A stretch of 64,000 bases of DNA from an uncultured SAR86 cluster bacterium (lineage in GTDB: Bacteria > Pseudomonadota > Gammaproteobacteria > Magnimaribacterales > D2472): the NCBI GenBank assembly GCA_902595065.1, contig CACJOM010000001.1, forward strand, positions 449,463 to 513,462, in the 5' to 3' direction. The notes beneath the pieces are model-generated. The model saw nothing but the letters and a program-made list of their open reading frames with translations. It ran no database searches and was not told where the DNA came from. Shown one piece after another: positions 1 through 9,373 of the stretch (position 1 is the first letter of the stretch; the number at the start of each line of letters is the position of its first letter). Made by a program: the position numbers and the translations under genes.

Positions 1-234
1 GCACCGCCACTCTTAATGATGGGCTTTGATCCTGTTTGGCTTGGAATCCTCATGGCAATTAACTTACAAACTTCCTTTCTAACCCCACCCTTTGGCTTCT
101 CTTTGTTCTATCTGAGAGGAGTGGCAGATGAAAGCATTAAAACCACTGATATTTACAAAGGGGTTGTTCCCTTTATTTTGATTCAGCTAGCTGTATTATT
201 GATTGTAATAATTTTCCCATTTTTTATTTTATAA
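1..234 (+). CDS. dctM: TRAP transporter large permease (DctM-like), C-terminal fragment
   Basis: The reading frame is open from base 1 and ends in TAA, so only the last 77 codons of the gene lie in the window. The residues TSFLTPPFGFSLFYLRG are the typical end of the large membrane subunit of tripartite (TRAP) transporters, followed by a final hydrophobic helix. This subunit forms the sodium-coupled channel in the inner membrane and works with a periplasmic receptor. A matching receptor gene lies on the opposite strand at 2020-3117, separated by lipA and lipB. The assignment to the family is firm; the substrate cannot be read from this fragment. Confidence 0.85.
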   Translation, partial: APPLLMMGFDPVWLGILMAINLQTSFLTPPFGFSLFYLRGVADESIKTTDIYKGVVPFILIQLAVLLIVIIFPFFIL

Positions 235-238
235 ACCT

Positions 239-472
239 ATGAATTCAAACTCTCTACTTTTTGCCTTTGGTGCCATTACTTTTCTTGTAACTTTTTCTTG
301 GTTTAAATATGCTGCCATGGAAGTTTTTAAAAGAGAGCTTGATTCTAATTCTTCAAATCAAGGGGTTTGGTCAAAGCTATTTAAAGTTTTTTTGGTTGAC
401 TGGTTGGTATGTATTGCTGGGGTTCTTGGAACAGGAATTCTATTTGTAACTGTCTTTAATATGGCTCACTAA
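239..472 (+). CDS. small two-helix membrane protein, unknown function
   Basis: A 77-residue protein beginning 4 bases after the TRAP permease stop codon, so probably co-transcribed with it. Two hydrophobic segments are visible, at about residues 5-25 and 49-74, with a polar stretch between them. I see no recognised domain. Its stop codon overlaps that of lipA on the other strand by 4 bases (CTAA). It could be an accessory protein of the transporter or an unrelated small membrane protein. No clear ribosome binding site precedes it, which fits translational coupling to the upstream gene. Confidence 0.6.
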   Translation: MNSNSLLFAFGAITFLVTFSWFKYAAMEVFKRELDSNSSNQGVWSKLFKVFLVDWLVCIAGVLGTGILFVTVFNMAH

Positions 473-1431
473 AGACCAGCATTATTTTTTTCTAATGCTC
501 TCTCTGCTCGGTAACTAGATCGAACCATAGGCCCAGAAACGACTTCCAAAAATCCTTTGGATAATCCTATTTCACGATACCGATCAAATTCTGCTGGTGT
601 GACCCACCTTTCAACCGGAAGATGGTTCAGTGTGGGCCTTAGATATTGACCCAAAGTTAAAATGTCTACTTTATTGGCAATGAGGTCATCCATGGTCTCT
701 TCTATTTCAGCATCGGTTTCGCCTAAGCCTAAGATCAAACTAGTTTTAGTTAGAACTTTTGGATTGATTCTTTTTGATTCTGCCAAAACCTCAAGAGTCT
801 GTTCATACCCTGCTCTAATATCTCTTACTGGATGGGTAAGTCGTTTAACTGTCTCTATATTTTGAGCAAAAACTTCCAACCCACAATTGACTAAAGTCTC
901 AATGGAAGAAGGCAAGCCTTTGAAATCAGGGGTTAAGGCTTCAACTGCAGTTTCTGGATTGAGCTCTTTGATGGCTTGGACGGTTTGAGCATAATGTTCT
1001 GCTCCGCCATCTTCTAGATCATCTCTGTTAACAGAAGTTAGAACCACATATTTAAGACCCATGGTCTTAACAGCCTTAGCTGTGTGCATTGGCTCATCTA
1101 AATCCAGCCAACCCTTTGGATTTCCCGTATCAACAGAACAAAATTTGCATGCCCTGGTACATACAGAACCCATTAACATAAAAGTGGCTGTTCCAGCAGA
1201 CCAACACTCTGAAATATTTGGACACATGGCCTCTTCACACACAGTGTTCAGACGTTTGTCTTGGACTTGTTGTTTGACAGCTTGAAAGTTTTTATCAAAA
1301 GTTGCTTTTACCCTAATCCACTCAGGTTTCTTCTGATTTGGAACCGATGAATACCGATTAGCTTTCTGACCATTTTTAACAGCTTTGATGCCGTCTCTAT
1401 TAATGATCTTTTGTGTTGGGATAATTTCCAT
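469..1431 (-). CDS. lipA: lipoyl synthase
   Basis: Radical-SAM enzyme that inserts two sulfur atoms into protein-bound octanoyl groups to make lipoate for 2-oxoacid dehydrogenases and the glycine cleavage system. Both iron-sulfur cluster motifs are present: [12 protein letters not shown] near residues 65-76 for the auxiliary cluster and CTRACKFC near residues 92-99 for the radical-SAM cluster. The C-terminal [12 protein letters not shown] segment is also characteristic. The length of 320 residues is normal. It follows lipB directly, with the lipB stop and lipA start sharing one base (TAATG), so the two are coupled in one transcript. Confidence 0.97.
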   Translation of the reverse strand: MEIIPTQKIINRDGIKAVKNGQKANRYSSVPNQKKPEWIRVKATFDKNFQAVKQQVQDKRLNTVCEEAMCPNISECWSAGTATFMLMGSVCTRACKFCSVDTGNPKGWLDLDEPMHTAKAVKTMGLKYVVLTSVNRDDLEDGGAEHYAQTVQAIKELNPETAVEALTPDFKGLPSSIETLVNCGLEVFAQNIETVKRLTHPVRDIRAGYEQTLEVLAESKRINPKVLTKTSLILGLGETDAEIEETMDDLIANKVDILTLGQYLRPTLNHLPVERWVTPAEFDRYREIGLSKGFLEVVSGPMVRSSYRAERALEKNNAGL

Positions 1432-2036
1432 TAACTAAATAATAATTGCATTTCTTTTATTGCGACTGATTCTACATCTTCAAGAGTTACATTTGAATCA
1501 AAATGACTAATTTGAGTGACTTCTAGACCTTCATAACCACACGGATTGATCAAACTAAAAGGAGTTAAGTCCATATCAACATTTAAACTGATGCCATGAT
1601 AACTGCGACCCTTCGAAATTCTAAGGCCGATAGAAGCTATTTTTTTATCTCCAACATACACACCTGGCGCTCCTTCGATGAAAGAGCTTTCAATGGAGTA
1701 ATGCTTGAGTATGTTTTGTATTAAGTTTTGTAAATTTGCAACCAGTGCCTTGGGTCCTAATTTCTTCTGTTTAATATCTAGTAAAAAATAAATGACTAGT
1801 TGACCTGGTCCGTGAAAAGTAACCTCACCACCCCGATCAGTTTGAGTAACAGGAATATCTCCAGGATTTAGAACATGAGCATTGTCTGCAGCAGTGCCGA
1901 GAGTGAAGATTGGTGGATGTTCTAAAAGCCAAATTTGATCTTTAAAAGATTCAGCTTTTACCAATGAGCGCATTTGCTCATACGTATCTGCATAGGCTTG
2001 AGTGCCTAGTTTAAGAAACTCAGGAGCTATCGTCAC
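1431..2036 (-). CDS. lipB: octanoyltransferase
   Basis: Transfers octanoate from acyl carrier protein to lipoyl domains, supplying the substrate of LipA. Family motifs are visible: [29 protein letters not shown] with the catalytic lysine, and [12 protein letters not shown] with the catalytic cysteine. I chose the GTG at 2036, which gives an N-terminus of the usual length and overlaps the upstream TRAP receptor gene by 17 bases; GAGG lies 12 bases upstream. An ATG at 2078 would add 14 residues and a 59-base overlap with no obvious ribosome site. The gene heads a lipB-lipA pair. Confidence 0.93.
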   Translation of the reverse strand: MTIAPEFLKLGTQAYADTYEQMRSLVKAESFKDQIWLLEHPPIFTLGTAADNAHVLNPGDIPVTQTDRGGEVTFHGPGQLVIYFLLDIKQKKLGPKALVANLQNLIQNILKHYSIESSFIEGAPGVYVGDKKIASIGLRISKGRSYHGISLNVDMDLTPFSLINPCGYEGLEVTQISHFDSNVTLEDVESVAIKEMQLLFS

Positions 2037-3117
2037 TGTTGGTGCGCGCCTCAACAAAAGCGTCTTCGGCAATGGCATGAAAACTTTTTACTTCTGCCAT
2101 AAAAGTTTTAAAAGAATCATAAACTTTTTTTACATCCGGATCATTGGCAGCAGAAGTCTCTAAGATCTCATCAGAAATAGCTCGAAATTCATTAATCACA
2201 TCTGCCGGCAATTCTCTTAATTGCACATCATGGTTGGTGATTAAATCCTGCAGCGCTCTATTATTTGATGCTGTGTACTCATCTAATAAATCTTGGTTCA
2301 CTGCCTTGGCTGCTACTGTAACTATAGATTGAAGATGAGGTGGTAAGGAATTCCACGCATCTAAATTAATGGTGAATTCGAGCATGGAGCCTGGCTCATG
2401 CCAGCCTGGATAATAGTAGTATTTAGCAACTTGTTGAAATCCAAAAGCAAGATCATTGTAAGGACCGACCCACTCGACAGCATCAATGGTGCCTGTTTGC
2501 ATGGCAGTATAAAGCTCGCCCCCTGGAATATTGACCGGAATTCCGCCAGCTCTTTTAAAGACTTCGCCACCAAAACCTGGGAAGCGCATTTTGAGTCCCT
2601 TGATATCATCAAGTGAATTAATTTCTTTATTAAACCAGCCAAACATTTGCGTGCCGGTATTGCCTCCAGGCAGAGGCTTCATATTAAAAGGTTTATAAAG
2701 CTCTTCCCAAAGCTCCAAACCTCCGCCCCGATTAACCCATGCATTAATTTCATCTGCAGTAAAACCAAAAGGTACGCTTGCAAAAAATTGTGCAGCTGGG
2801 ACTTTACCTTTCCAGTAATAAGCGCCGCCATGACCCATTTCAACTGCGCCTGAAGATACCGCATCAAAGACTCCCATGGCGGGAACAAATTCCCCGGCTC
2901 CATAAACTGTTACCTTGAGTTGGCCTTGTGTCATTTCTTCAACCAATTTGCTAAAACGTTCTGGAGCCATACCTAGACCAGGATAATTCTTGGGCCAAGT
3001 CGTAACCAATGACCATGAATAGTTCTGAGCTTTAACCTCGCCCGTTATACTTTGTTCTGCTTGTCCACATGCCATGAGCAAACTTAAAGCCAATCCAATG
3101 ATTAAAAAATTTTTCAT
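2020..3117 (-). CDS. dctP: TRAP transporter substrate-binding lipoprotein (TakP-like)
   Basis: Receptor of a TRAP transporter. The first residues form a lipoprotein signal peptide with lipobox LLMAC, so the protein is probably anchored in the membrane. The body carries motifs of the 2-keto-acid-binding TakP branch, including DDIKGLKMRFPGFGGEVF, IPVNIPGGELYTAMQTG and TIDAVEWVGPYNDLAFG. Keto acids are therefore the likely ligands, which is inference from the branch. It is 365 residues long. It overlaps uvrD by 4 bases and lipB downstream, an unusual operon for a transport receptor. Confidence 0.9.
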   Translation of the reverse strand: MKNFLIIGLALSLLMACGQAEQSITGEVKAQNYSWSLVTTWPKNYPGLGMAPERFSKLVEEMTQGQLKVTVYGAGEFVPAMGVFDAVSSGAVEMGHGGAYYWKGKVPAAQFFASVPFGFTADEINAWVNRGGGLELWEELYKPFNMKPLPGGNTGTQMFGWFNKEINSLDDIKGLKMRFPGFGGEVFKRAGGIPVNIPGGELYTAMQTGTIDAVEWVGPYNDLAFGFQQVAKYYYYPGWHEPGSMLEFTINLDAWNSLPPHLQSIVTVAAKAVNQDLLDEYTASNNRALQDLITNHDVQLRELPADVINEFRAISDEILETSAANDPDVKKVYDSFKTFMAEVKSFHAIAEDAFVEARTNSDDSS

Positions 3118-5288
3118 CCCAACATCTCCAATTTAGCAAAGGCTAATACTAACCATTTGCTGCCAGCTTTTTCAAAGTTAATTTGAACCCTTGCTGATTC
3201 ACCTGACCCCTCATAGTTTAAAACGACACCGAGTCCAAAGGTAGGGTGAACTACTTTTTGTCCCAATCCAATCCCCACCTCATCTTTAAAGTCCATGGTT
3301 GATTTTTTTGGTTTTCGTACATAAGAACTGGTCACAGAAGCACGCGGTCTAATCTCTTCAATAAAAACTGCAGGGATTTCTTTTAAAAACCTTGAAGGTG
3401 GGTTAAAGACATCGGATCCATGCAGCCTTCTAGATTCAGCATGAGTTAAATAAAGCTTTTTCATGGCGCGCGTTATTCCTACGTAACAGAGTCTTCTTTC
3501 TTCCTCCAGTTGAGAGGGAGATTCTATAGATCGACCATGAGGAAAAAGGGTCTCTTCAAGGCCAGTTATAAAAACCAATGGGAATTCTAATCCCTTGGCC
3601 GAGTGTAAAGTCATTAACTGGACAGCATCTTGAAACTCATCGGCTTGAGTATCTCCAGCATCTAAGGACACAGTATCTAGAAAAATTTCTGCAATCTCTT
3701 TGTGAGATTTTTCTTTTTCAAATGATTGCTCAAAGTTTTTTGCAGAGGTAACAAGCTCTTCTAAGTTTTCTATTCGTGTTTTGCCTTTTTCTCCAGCCTC
3801 TTTTTTGTGGTACTGATATAAACCAGATTTTTGGATGATGAGTTCCACTAAATCAGACAAGGGCGTGGTATCAAGCAACTCGATACAATGGGCAATCAGC
3901 TCTAGGTATGCCCTTAAGCCTTGACCTGCCTTACCGCCCATCTTGCCCTCATCAAGCAATTTAGCTGCAGCTTTGATATAAGAAAGATTATAAGCTTTGG
4001 CAACATCTCTTATTTTGGCTTGAGATTTAACACCTATGCCCCTGGTTGGATTAGCGATAGATCTTTCAAATGCAGGATTATCATGTGGGTTAAAGACTAC
4101 TTTTAAATAGCTCATGGCATTTTTAATCTCCATGCGCTCATAGAACCTGAGGCCACCATAAATTCGATAGGGAATACTAATTCGCAATAATGCTTCTTCC
4201 AAGGCTCTGGATTGTGCATTGGAGCGATAGACAATGCCCACATCTTGATAAAGCTCGCCACTATCCATCCAGTTTTTAACAGTTCCGGCAATAAATCTTG
4301 CTTCATCCTGCTCGTTATATGCTTGATAGAGAGTTATGGGCTCGCCTTCCAATGAGTCAGTCCATAGATTTTTTCCTAAGCGGTCTTGGTTGTTATCAAT
4401 CAATGCATTGGCGGCGCTTAAAATTACACTGGTTGATCGATAATTTTGTTCCAGTCGAATAATTTTCGCTTTTTCAAAGCTTGCCTCAAAAGAGGCAATG
4501 TTCTCAACCTTAGCTCCTCGCCATCCATAAATCGACTGGTCATCATCCCCAACAGCCGTTATGGTCGAAGCCTTAGAGGCTACCTCTTTGAGCCAGTTAT
4601 ATTGAATGGTATTGGTGTCTTGAAACTCATCGACCAAAACAGCTTTGAATCTATTATGAAAAAAATCTTTAACAGTTTTATTGGTCTTAACTAGCTCATA
4701 AGCCTTTAGCAATAACTCGGCAAAATCTACTAAGCTGTCATTAAGGCAGGCTTCCTCATAATGCTTATAAATGCCTTTTACTGTTTGAGCATAAAAGTCC
4801 CCGTTATCATTTACCTTGTCAGCACGAATGCCCTCATCTTTCCAACTGTTGATTTGCCACTGCATTTGTTTCGGCGGCCATGCCCCATCATCCAAACCTG
4901 CTTCTTTAACCAAACGCTTAATAATCCTTAATTGGTCATCACTATCTAAAATAGTGAAACCGGAAATAAGACCTGCTTCTTTATAAAATCGCTTAAGGGT
5001 TCTGTGTGCTAAGCCATGAAAAGTCCCGCACCACATATCTCCAGCTGGAGATTGAAGCAGCTCTTGAATTCTTGATTGCATCTCTTGAGCTGCCTTGTTC
5101 GTAAAGGTTACTGCCATAATGGATGAGGGATTGAGACCCATGGCCTCTACATTCCATGCAATCCTATGAACCAGCACCCTAGTCTTTCCTGAACCGGCGC
5201 CAGCTAGAACCAAAAGACTCTTATCTTCAGACGTCACCGCATCTCGCTGAGGATCGTTTAAATTTTCTAGTATGTGCGAAACATCCAT
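3114..5288 (-). CDS. uvrD: DNA helicase II, UvrD/Rep family
   Basis: Superfamily 1A 3'-5' helicase used in nucleotide excision and mismatch repair. Motifs in order: N-terminal LNDPQRDAV, Walker A AGAGSGKT near residue 30, motif Ia VTFTNKAAQEM, motif II VDEFQDTN, motif III GDDDQSIYGWRGA, motif IV QNYRSTSVIL, motif V LMTLHSAKGLEF and motif VI YVGITRA. The 724-residue length matches UvrD. The start is an ATG 42 bases from the divergent HexR-like gene, and its end overlaps dctP by 4 bases. Confidence 0.95.
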   Translation of the reverse strand: MDVSHILENLNDPQRDAVTSEDKSLLVLAGAGSGKTRVLVHRIAWNVEAMGLNPSSIMAVTFTNKAAQEMQSRIQELLQSPAGDMWCGTFHGLAHRTLKRFYKEAGLISGFTILDSDDQLRIIKRLVKEAGLDDGAWPPKQMQWQINSWKDEGIRADKVNDNGDFYAQTVKGIYKHYEEACLNDSLVDFAELLLKAYELVKTNKTVKDFFHNRFKAVLVDEFQDTNTIQYNWLKEVASKASTITAVGDDDQSIYGWRGAKVENIASFEASFEKAKIIRLEQNYRSTSVILSAANALIDNNQDRLGKNLWTDSLEGEPITLYQAYNEQDEARFIAGTVKNWMDSGELYQDVGIVYRSNAQSRALEEALLRISIPYRIYGGLRFYERMEIKNAMSYLKVVFNPHDNPAFERSIANPTRGIGVKSQAKIRDVAKAYNLSYIKAAAKLLDEGKMGGKAGQGLRAYLELIAHCIELLDTTPLSDLVELIIQKSGLYQYHKKEAGEKGKTRIENLEELVTSAKNFEQSFEKEKSHKEIAEIFLDTVSLDAGDTQADEFQDAVQLMTLHSAKGLEFPLVFITGLEETLFPHGRSIESPSQLEEERRLCYVGITRAMKKLYLTHAESRRLHGSDVFNPPSRFLKEIPAVFIEEIRPRASVTSSYVRKPKKSTMDFKDEVGIGLGQKVVHPTFGLGVVLNYEGSGESARVQINFEKAGSKWLVLAFAKLEMLG

Positions 5289-5330
5289 TAGGGGTTCATT
5301 TTTTATTCTAAGAAGCCTATTCTAACCTTT

Positions 5331-6173
5331 ATGCAAACTAAATTATTAAGAGAAATTAAAATAGCGCTGCCTAACTTGAGAAAATCTGAGGTGAAGGTTG
5401 CTGAATTTATATTAAATAAACCCAGTGCAATTATTGAGCTAACTACAGCCCAAGCTTCAAGTGAAATAGGCGTCAGTGAGCCAACTTTAATAAGATTTTG
5501 TAAAGCAGTTAATTTTGATGGCTTTCAAAAATTTAAATTGACTCTTGCTCAACAACTGGCTGCAGATGATTACTTTAATTCATATGAAATTGATCCTGAG
5601 GATTCTATTCAAGAGCTGACAGAAAAGGTATTCGATAGCACCATCAGCGAAATTTTGAATGTTAGATCTCAGCTTGACCAAGAGACACTTGAAGAAGCTA
5701 TTGAGACCTTGGCGAATGCTAAAAGGGTTGAATTTTATGCATTCGGTGGGTCTGTGCCAATAGCCATGGATGCTCAACATAAGTTTTTTAGACTCAAAAT
5801 ACCTTCTTCTTGTATCTCAGATCCACATATTCAATTTATGTCTGCAAACTCTCTCAATGATAGAGATGTGGTTGTAGCCATTTCTCAATCTGGAAATACT
5901 GCGGCTTTAGTAGAAAGCATTAAAACAGTTAAAAGCTTTGGAGTAATTGTGATTGGCCTCATGCCATCAAATACACCCCTTTCGAGAATATGTGATATTT
6001 CGCTGGATATTGATGTTGGAGAAAATGCTAGATTAACTAGGCCGCTCACTTCACGATTAGCTTACATGGCAATAATTGATGTTTTAGCAGTTGGCGTAGC
6101 ACAGCTTAAGCCAGAAGCGCAAGATCATTTATTTAATATTGTGACCAGTCAAAATTCTTTAAAAATAAAGTAG
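5331..6173 (+). CDS. hexR: RpiR/HexR-type transcriptional regulator
   Basis: A 280-residue regulator with an N-terminal RpiR helix-turn-helix (LRKSEVKVAEFIL, then GVSEPTLIRFCKAVNFDGF at about residues 48-66) and a C-terminal SIS sugar-phosphate-binding domain (VVVAISQSGNTAALVESI at about 185-202). The overall layout resembles HexR, which senses 2-keto-3-deoxy-6-phosphogluconate and controls central carbon genes in Gammaproteobacteria. It diverges from uvrD with 42 bases between. The symbol rests on family resemblance; another RpiR paralogue is possible. Confidence 0.8.
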   Translation: MQTKLLREIKIALPNLRKSEVKVAEFILNKPSAIIELTTAQASSEIGVSEPTLIRFCKAVNFDGFQKFKLTLAQQLAADDYFNSYEIDPEDSIQELTEKVFDSTISEILNVRSQLDQETLEEAIETLANAKRVEFYAFGGSVPIAMDAQHKFFRLKIPSSCISDPHIQFMSANSLNDRDVVVAISQSGNTAALVESIKTVKSFGVIVIGLMPSNTPLSRICDISLDIDVGENARLTRPLTSRLAYMAIIDVLAVGVAQLKPEAQDHLFNIVTSQNSLKIK

Positions 6174-6815
6174 CTAATATCTCAGATTTTCTCTGAACCA
6201 TAAATTGACCATCCATTTCTCACCTTTGATCACTGGCATACCGCCATGCAGGGATCTAGGGTTTATTTTTGGATGGGTAGATGCGGCGTCATTCAAAAGA
6301 GTATTATGAAAAACAACAGCATCTCCTTTTTTTGGAGGGATAGTAATGCCTAGCTCAGGAAAGCCTGTGCCGCCTCCTTCCTCAACATCGTTTAAGTATG
6401 CAATAACAGTTATCATTCTTTGCCCACCAGGCTCCCAATTATTTTTTCCATCATCAGTTTCATAGTCAAATGAATCAAAATGGGGTTTATATTCAGCTCC
6501 CTCCCTATAATAAACAAGCTGATATTGCTCAGCATTCCTAATTGGCATTTGTACTAAAATTGAAAATCTTTTGCTAACTTCATGAACAATATCGTTGGCA
6601 TTATGCTCAATCCAGCAATTCTCACTTGTTCTGCTTGAATGCTGAATATGCTTATCAGGACTAATAACAGTAGATGGCTCTAACTTTCCTTTAGAAGCCT
6701 CAATAAATGCTTGACATTCATCATTGCTGAGAAAATTATTTACCACATACAATATTGGATCAGCGGAATGCATGGTTACATTCGCAGCAATTTTTTTTGG
6801 AAATTCCTTAGTCAT
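6174..6815 (-). CDS. prolyl 4-hydroxylase-like 2-oxoglutarate/Fe(II) oxygenase
   Basis: About 213 residues. It carries the prolyl-4-hydroxylase layout: HFDSFDYE supplies the iron-binding His and Asp, a glycine-rich GGGTGFPELG follows, then SLHGGMPV with the distal iron-binding His and GEKWMVNLWFRE with the lysine that binds 2-oxoglutarate. Members hydroxylate proline in proteins. I chose ATG at 6815; a TTG at 6842 would add nine residues. It is divergent from a GlcNAc transferase whose eukaryotic relatives modify hydroxyproline, with only 44 bases between starts. Its stop abuts that of the HexR-like gene. Confidence 0.87.
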   Translation of the reverse strand: MTKEFPKKIAANVTMHSADPILYVVNNFLSNDECQAFIEASKGKLEPSTVISPDKHIQHSSRTSENCWIEHNANDIVHEVSKRFSILVQMPIRNAEQYQLVYYREGAEYKPHFDSFDYETDDGKNNWEPGGQRMITVIAYLNDVEEGGGTGFPELGITIPPKKGDAVVFHNTLLNDAASTHPKINPRSLHGGMPVIKGEKWMVNLWFRENLRY

Positions 6816-6859
6816 ACCTAGAAATAATTGTATGCTAACCAAGTATAAAACGCATAAAA

Positions 6860-7858
6860 ATGAGTATATTTATTTCAATCGCTTCCTATCAAGATCCTCT
6901 TTTGACATCAACAATTTTCAGCGCATATCTCAATGCAGAAAAAAAAGATGACTTAGTTTTTAGCATCTGTGATCAATCAGATATAGGTATCAATATTGAT
7001 GGTTTTGATTTTGCAAATCAAATTCATTATGAACATGTAGATCCACAATTATCAAAAGGTCCCTGTTGGGCAAGAAGCAGAGCTCAAAAATTTTTTTCAA
7101 ATGAGGACTATTTCTTGCAAATTGATTCACATACTCAGTTTGATATTAATTGGGATAAAATTTTTAAAAACCGGCTTAATGAAATTTCTTCACAATCTAA
7201 AAATGATAATTATTTTGAGAAGCCTGTTATAACTGGGTACCCTAGACCATTTAATATAATAGATTTTGATAAAGGTTTATTTGAATTAGATAATCGTGAC
7301 AAACACACGCAGGTTATTGCATACAGAAAAGATAGTTTATTCTCTCATGGGTCATTTTCAAGACAGATTGGCATTCCAACAAAGCATGAAGGAATTACCC
7401 ATGCAATATTAATGGCTGCAGGTTGTATTTTCACAGAAGGAGTATTTGTTAATGAAATACCATATGACCCAAATTATTACTTTTACGGAGAAGAGCTTTC
7501 TATGGCGCTGAGAGCTTTTACCAATGGCTATTCTTTTTTCCATATTCCAGATATGCCTCTATTTCATCTTTACACAGATACAGGTGAATTGCCTAGAAAG
7601 CTACATTGGGATCCAGAAGATGACAAAAAAAGAGCAATAAAATGGAATGAATTAGATAAAAGAAGCTTAGCAAGATTGGATGCTTTGTTTGCTGGCAATG
7701 TTGAAGAACCATTGAACTTGGGAGCCAAAAGATCTTTAGAAGACTATGCTTTGATCAGTGGTATAGATTTGAAAAATAAAAAAGTATTAGATAGGGAAAA
7801 AGCAACGGAATCCAGTTTTCTTGAATCCCTTAATTGGAAAATTAGCCCACTAAAATAA
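6860..7858 (+). CDS. GlcNAc-transferase of the Skp1-hydroxyproline (GT60, Gnt1-like) family
   Basis: A 332-residue cytosolic glycosyltransferase without signal peptide or membrane segment. Recognised by the start FISIASYQDPLL, the central GPCWARSRAQKFF followed by DYFLQIDSHTQF (metal/nucleotide-sugar site), YFYGEELSMALRAFTNGY and a final HLY. This is the PF11397 type whose characterised eukaryotic members add GlcNAc to hydroxyproline of Skp1. The neighbouring prolyl hydroxylase fits that chemistry. The ATG is placed exactly where the conserved domain begins. The bacterial substrate is unknown. Confidence 0.82.
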   Translation: MSIFISIASYQDPLLTSTIFSAYLNAEKKDDLVFSICDQSDIGINIDGFDFANQIHYEHVDPQLSKGPCWARSRAQKFFSNEDYFLQIDSHTQFDINWDKIFKNRLNEISSQSKNDNYFEKPVITGYPRPFNIIDFDKGLFELDNRDKHTQVIAYRKDSLFSHGSFSRQIGIPTKHEGITHAILMAAGCIFTEGVFVNEIPYDPNYYFYGEELSMALRAFTNGYSFFHIPDMPLFHLYTDTGELPRKLHWDPEDDKKRAIKWNELDKRSLARLDALFAGNVEEPLNLGAKRSLEDYALISGIDLKNKKVLDREKATESSFLESLNWKISPLK

Positions 7859-7870
7859 TAGGAGAATTTT

Positions 7871-8287
7871 ATGAGTGATGAAGCAAGAGAGTTTTTAAAC
7901 AATTACGGAGATTTTGTTACCAAGGTAACAAGTGAGCCAAGCTTGGATCAAAATACTTTAGATGCTCGCATGAAGGAAATTGATTCCTCCTCCCCAATTG
8001 AATCTGCAAGACTGTTAACAGCTGCACTTGGGTTAGGCAGTGAGACCGGTGAGTTCGTTGAAATAGTAAAAAAGATGTTCCTTCAGGGAAAACCAGCATC
8101 AGAAGATAACATTTTTCATATGAAAAGAGAGCTGGGAGATATTATGTGGTATTGGGCTACAGCATGTATGGCTTTAAAGCTTGATCCATATGAGGTTATC
8201 AAAGAAAACCAAGATAAGCTTGAAGCAAGGTATGGAGAAAAGTTTGAAGTCGATCGAAGTGAACACAGAAAAGATGGAGACTTGTAA
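7871..8287 (+). CDS. MazG-like nucleotide pyrophosphohydrolase
   Basis: A 138-residue all-helical protein 12 bases downstream of the glycosyltransferase, so likely in its transcript, with ribosome site AGGAG before the ATG. The EXXE-x(n)-EXXD layout of MazG-type nucleotide pyrophosphohydrolases is visible: GSETGEFVEIVKK around residues 57-69 and KRELGDIMWYW around residues 84-94. Such enzymes hydrolyse nucleoside triphosphates to monophosphates and pyrophosphate, often as house-cleaning, and phage-borne relatives exist. The exact nucleotide substrate cannot be told. Confidence 0.82.
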   Translation: MSDEAREFLNNYGDFVTKVTSEPSLDQNTLDARMKEIDSSSPIESARLLTAALGLGSETGEFVEIVKKMFLQGKPASEDNIFHMKRELGDIMWYWATACMALKLDPYEVIKENQDKLEARYGEKFEVDRSEHRKDGDL

Positions 8288-8331
8288 TTTAAAATTAAAA
8301 GTCCTTTATAGAAAATTAAATTATTTTCAAT

Positions 8332-9306
8332 CTAATAAGTAGATTTTTGGTTTAAATCTTTTACAGCCTCTTTAAATTCTGATGTTAGTTGACTAACTAA
8401 AGTTTGAACAGATGGCGAGTCTTTGATTGAGCCAATGCCCTGACCAGAGCCCCAGATATCTTTCCATGCTTTTGCATCTGTGTTCCCCCCAGATCCAAAG
8501 TTCATAGATGATTTGTCTGCCTCAGGAAGATTATTAGGATCTAAACCAGCATTCTCAACAGAGCCTTTTAGATAGTTACCATGCACACCAGTAAACAAAG
8601 ATGAATACACAATGTCATCAGCGGCACTATCAATTAGCATATCTTTGTAACCTTGATCAGCATTGGCCTCTTCGGTAGCAATAAAGCGAGTTCCCAGATA
8701 CGCAAGATCAGCCCCTAAAGCTAAGCTTGATGCGACAGCGCTGCCAGAGCTAATAGAGCCCGAAAGAATAATTGTTCCATCAAAAAATTCCCTTACTTCT
8801 CTAACAAGGGCAAAAGGTGAAAGCGTGCCAGCATGACCGCCAGCTCCAGCACAAACCAAGATCAAACCATCAACGCCTTGTTCAGCGGCTTTTTTTGCAT
8901 GCCTGACACTAATAACGTCATGATAAACAAGTCCGCCATATGAATGAGCAGCTGTAACAATTTCTTCAGGCGGTCTGAGAGAAGTAATAATAATCGGTAC
9001 CTCGTGCTTTACACATAACTCCATATCGCCCATTAATCTATCATTGGATGCATGACAAATTTGATTAACTGCGTAAGGAGCAATCGGTAAATCTGGATTA
9101 TCAGCTTTTGCTTGGGCTAGTTCCTCTTTAATTCTGATCAACCACTCCTCAAGCACATGTTGAGGCCTGGCATTAAGTGCAGGGAACGAACCAACAATTC
9201 CTGCCTTACACTGAGCAATGACTAACTCTGGTCCGGAGACTAAAAAAAGTGGAGAGCCAATCACAGGGATAGCTAAATTATCTTGTAAAATTTTTGGAAG
9301 CGGCAT
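8332..9306 (-). CDS. nitronate monooxygenase-family FMN enzyme
   Basis: A 324-residue TIM-barrel flavoprotein of the nitronate monooxygenase (2-nitropropane dioxygenase) family. Visible motifs are VIGSPLFLVSGPELVIAQ at the start, LVCAGAGGHAG (flavin phosphate loop) around residues 152-162, ILSGSISSGSAVASSLALG and ADLAYLGTRFIATEEA. The family oxidises alkyl nitronates, but many members have unknown substrates or act on enoyl thioesters. A ribosome site (AAGAAGG) precedes the ATG. It stands as a single gene, convergent with the MazG-like gene. Confidence 0.87.
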   Translation of the reverse strand: MPLPKILQDNLAIPVIGSPLFLVSGPELVIAQCKAGIVGSFPALNARPQHVLEEWLIRIKEELAQAKADNPDLPIAPYAVNQICHASNDRLMGDMELCVKHEVPIIITSLRPPEEIVTAAHSYGGLVYHDVISVRHAKKAAEQGVDGLILVCAGAGGHAGTLSPFALVREVREFFDGTIILSGSISSGSAVASSLALGADLAYLGTRFIATEEANADQGYKDMLIDSAADDIVYSSLFTGVHGNYLKGSVENAGLDPNNLPEADKSSMNFGSGGNTDAKAWKDIWGSGQGIGSIKDSPSVQTLVSQLTSEFKEAVKDLNQKSTY

Positions 9307-9373
9307 GATAATCCTTCTTAAAAAAAATCTAGTTTAACTTAAGCTTTAGTCTTATTAAATAGTGGCTCAGCGA

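Noticed and set aside
5331-6173. Bacterial gene for a glucosamine isomerase because of the SIS domain
   Set aside because: The N-terminal helix-turn-helix and overall layout match RpiR-type regulators.
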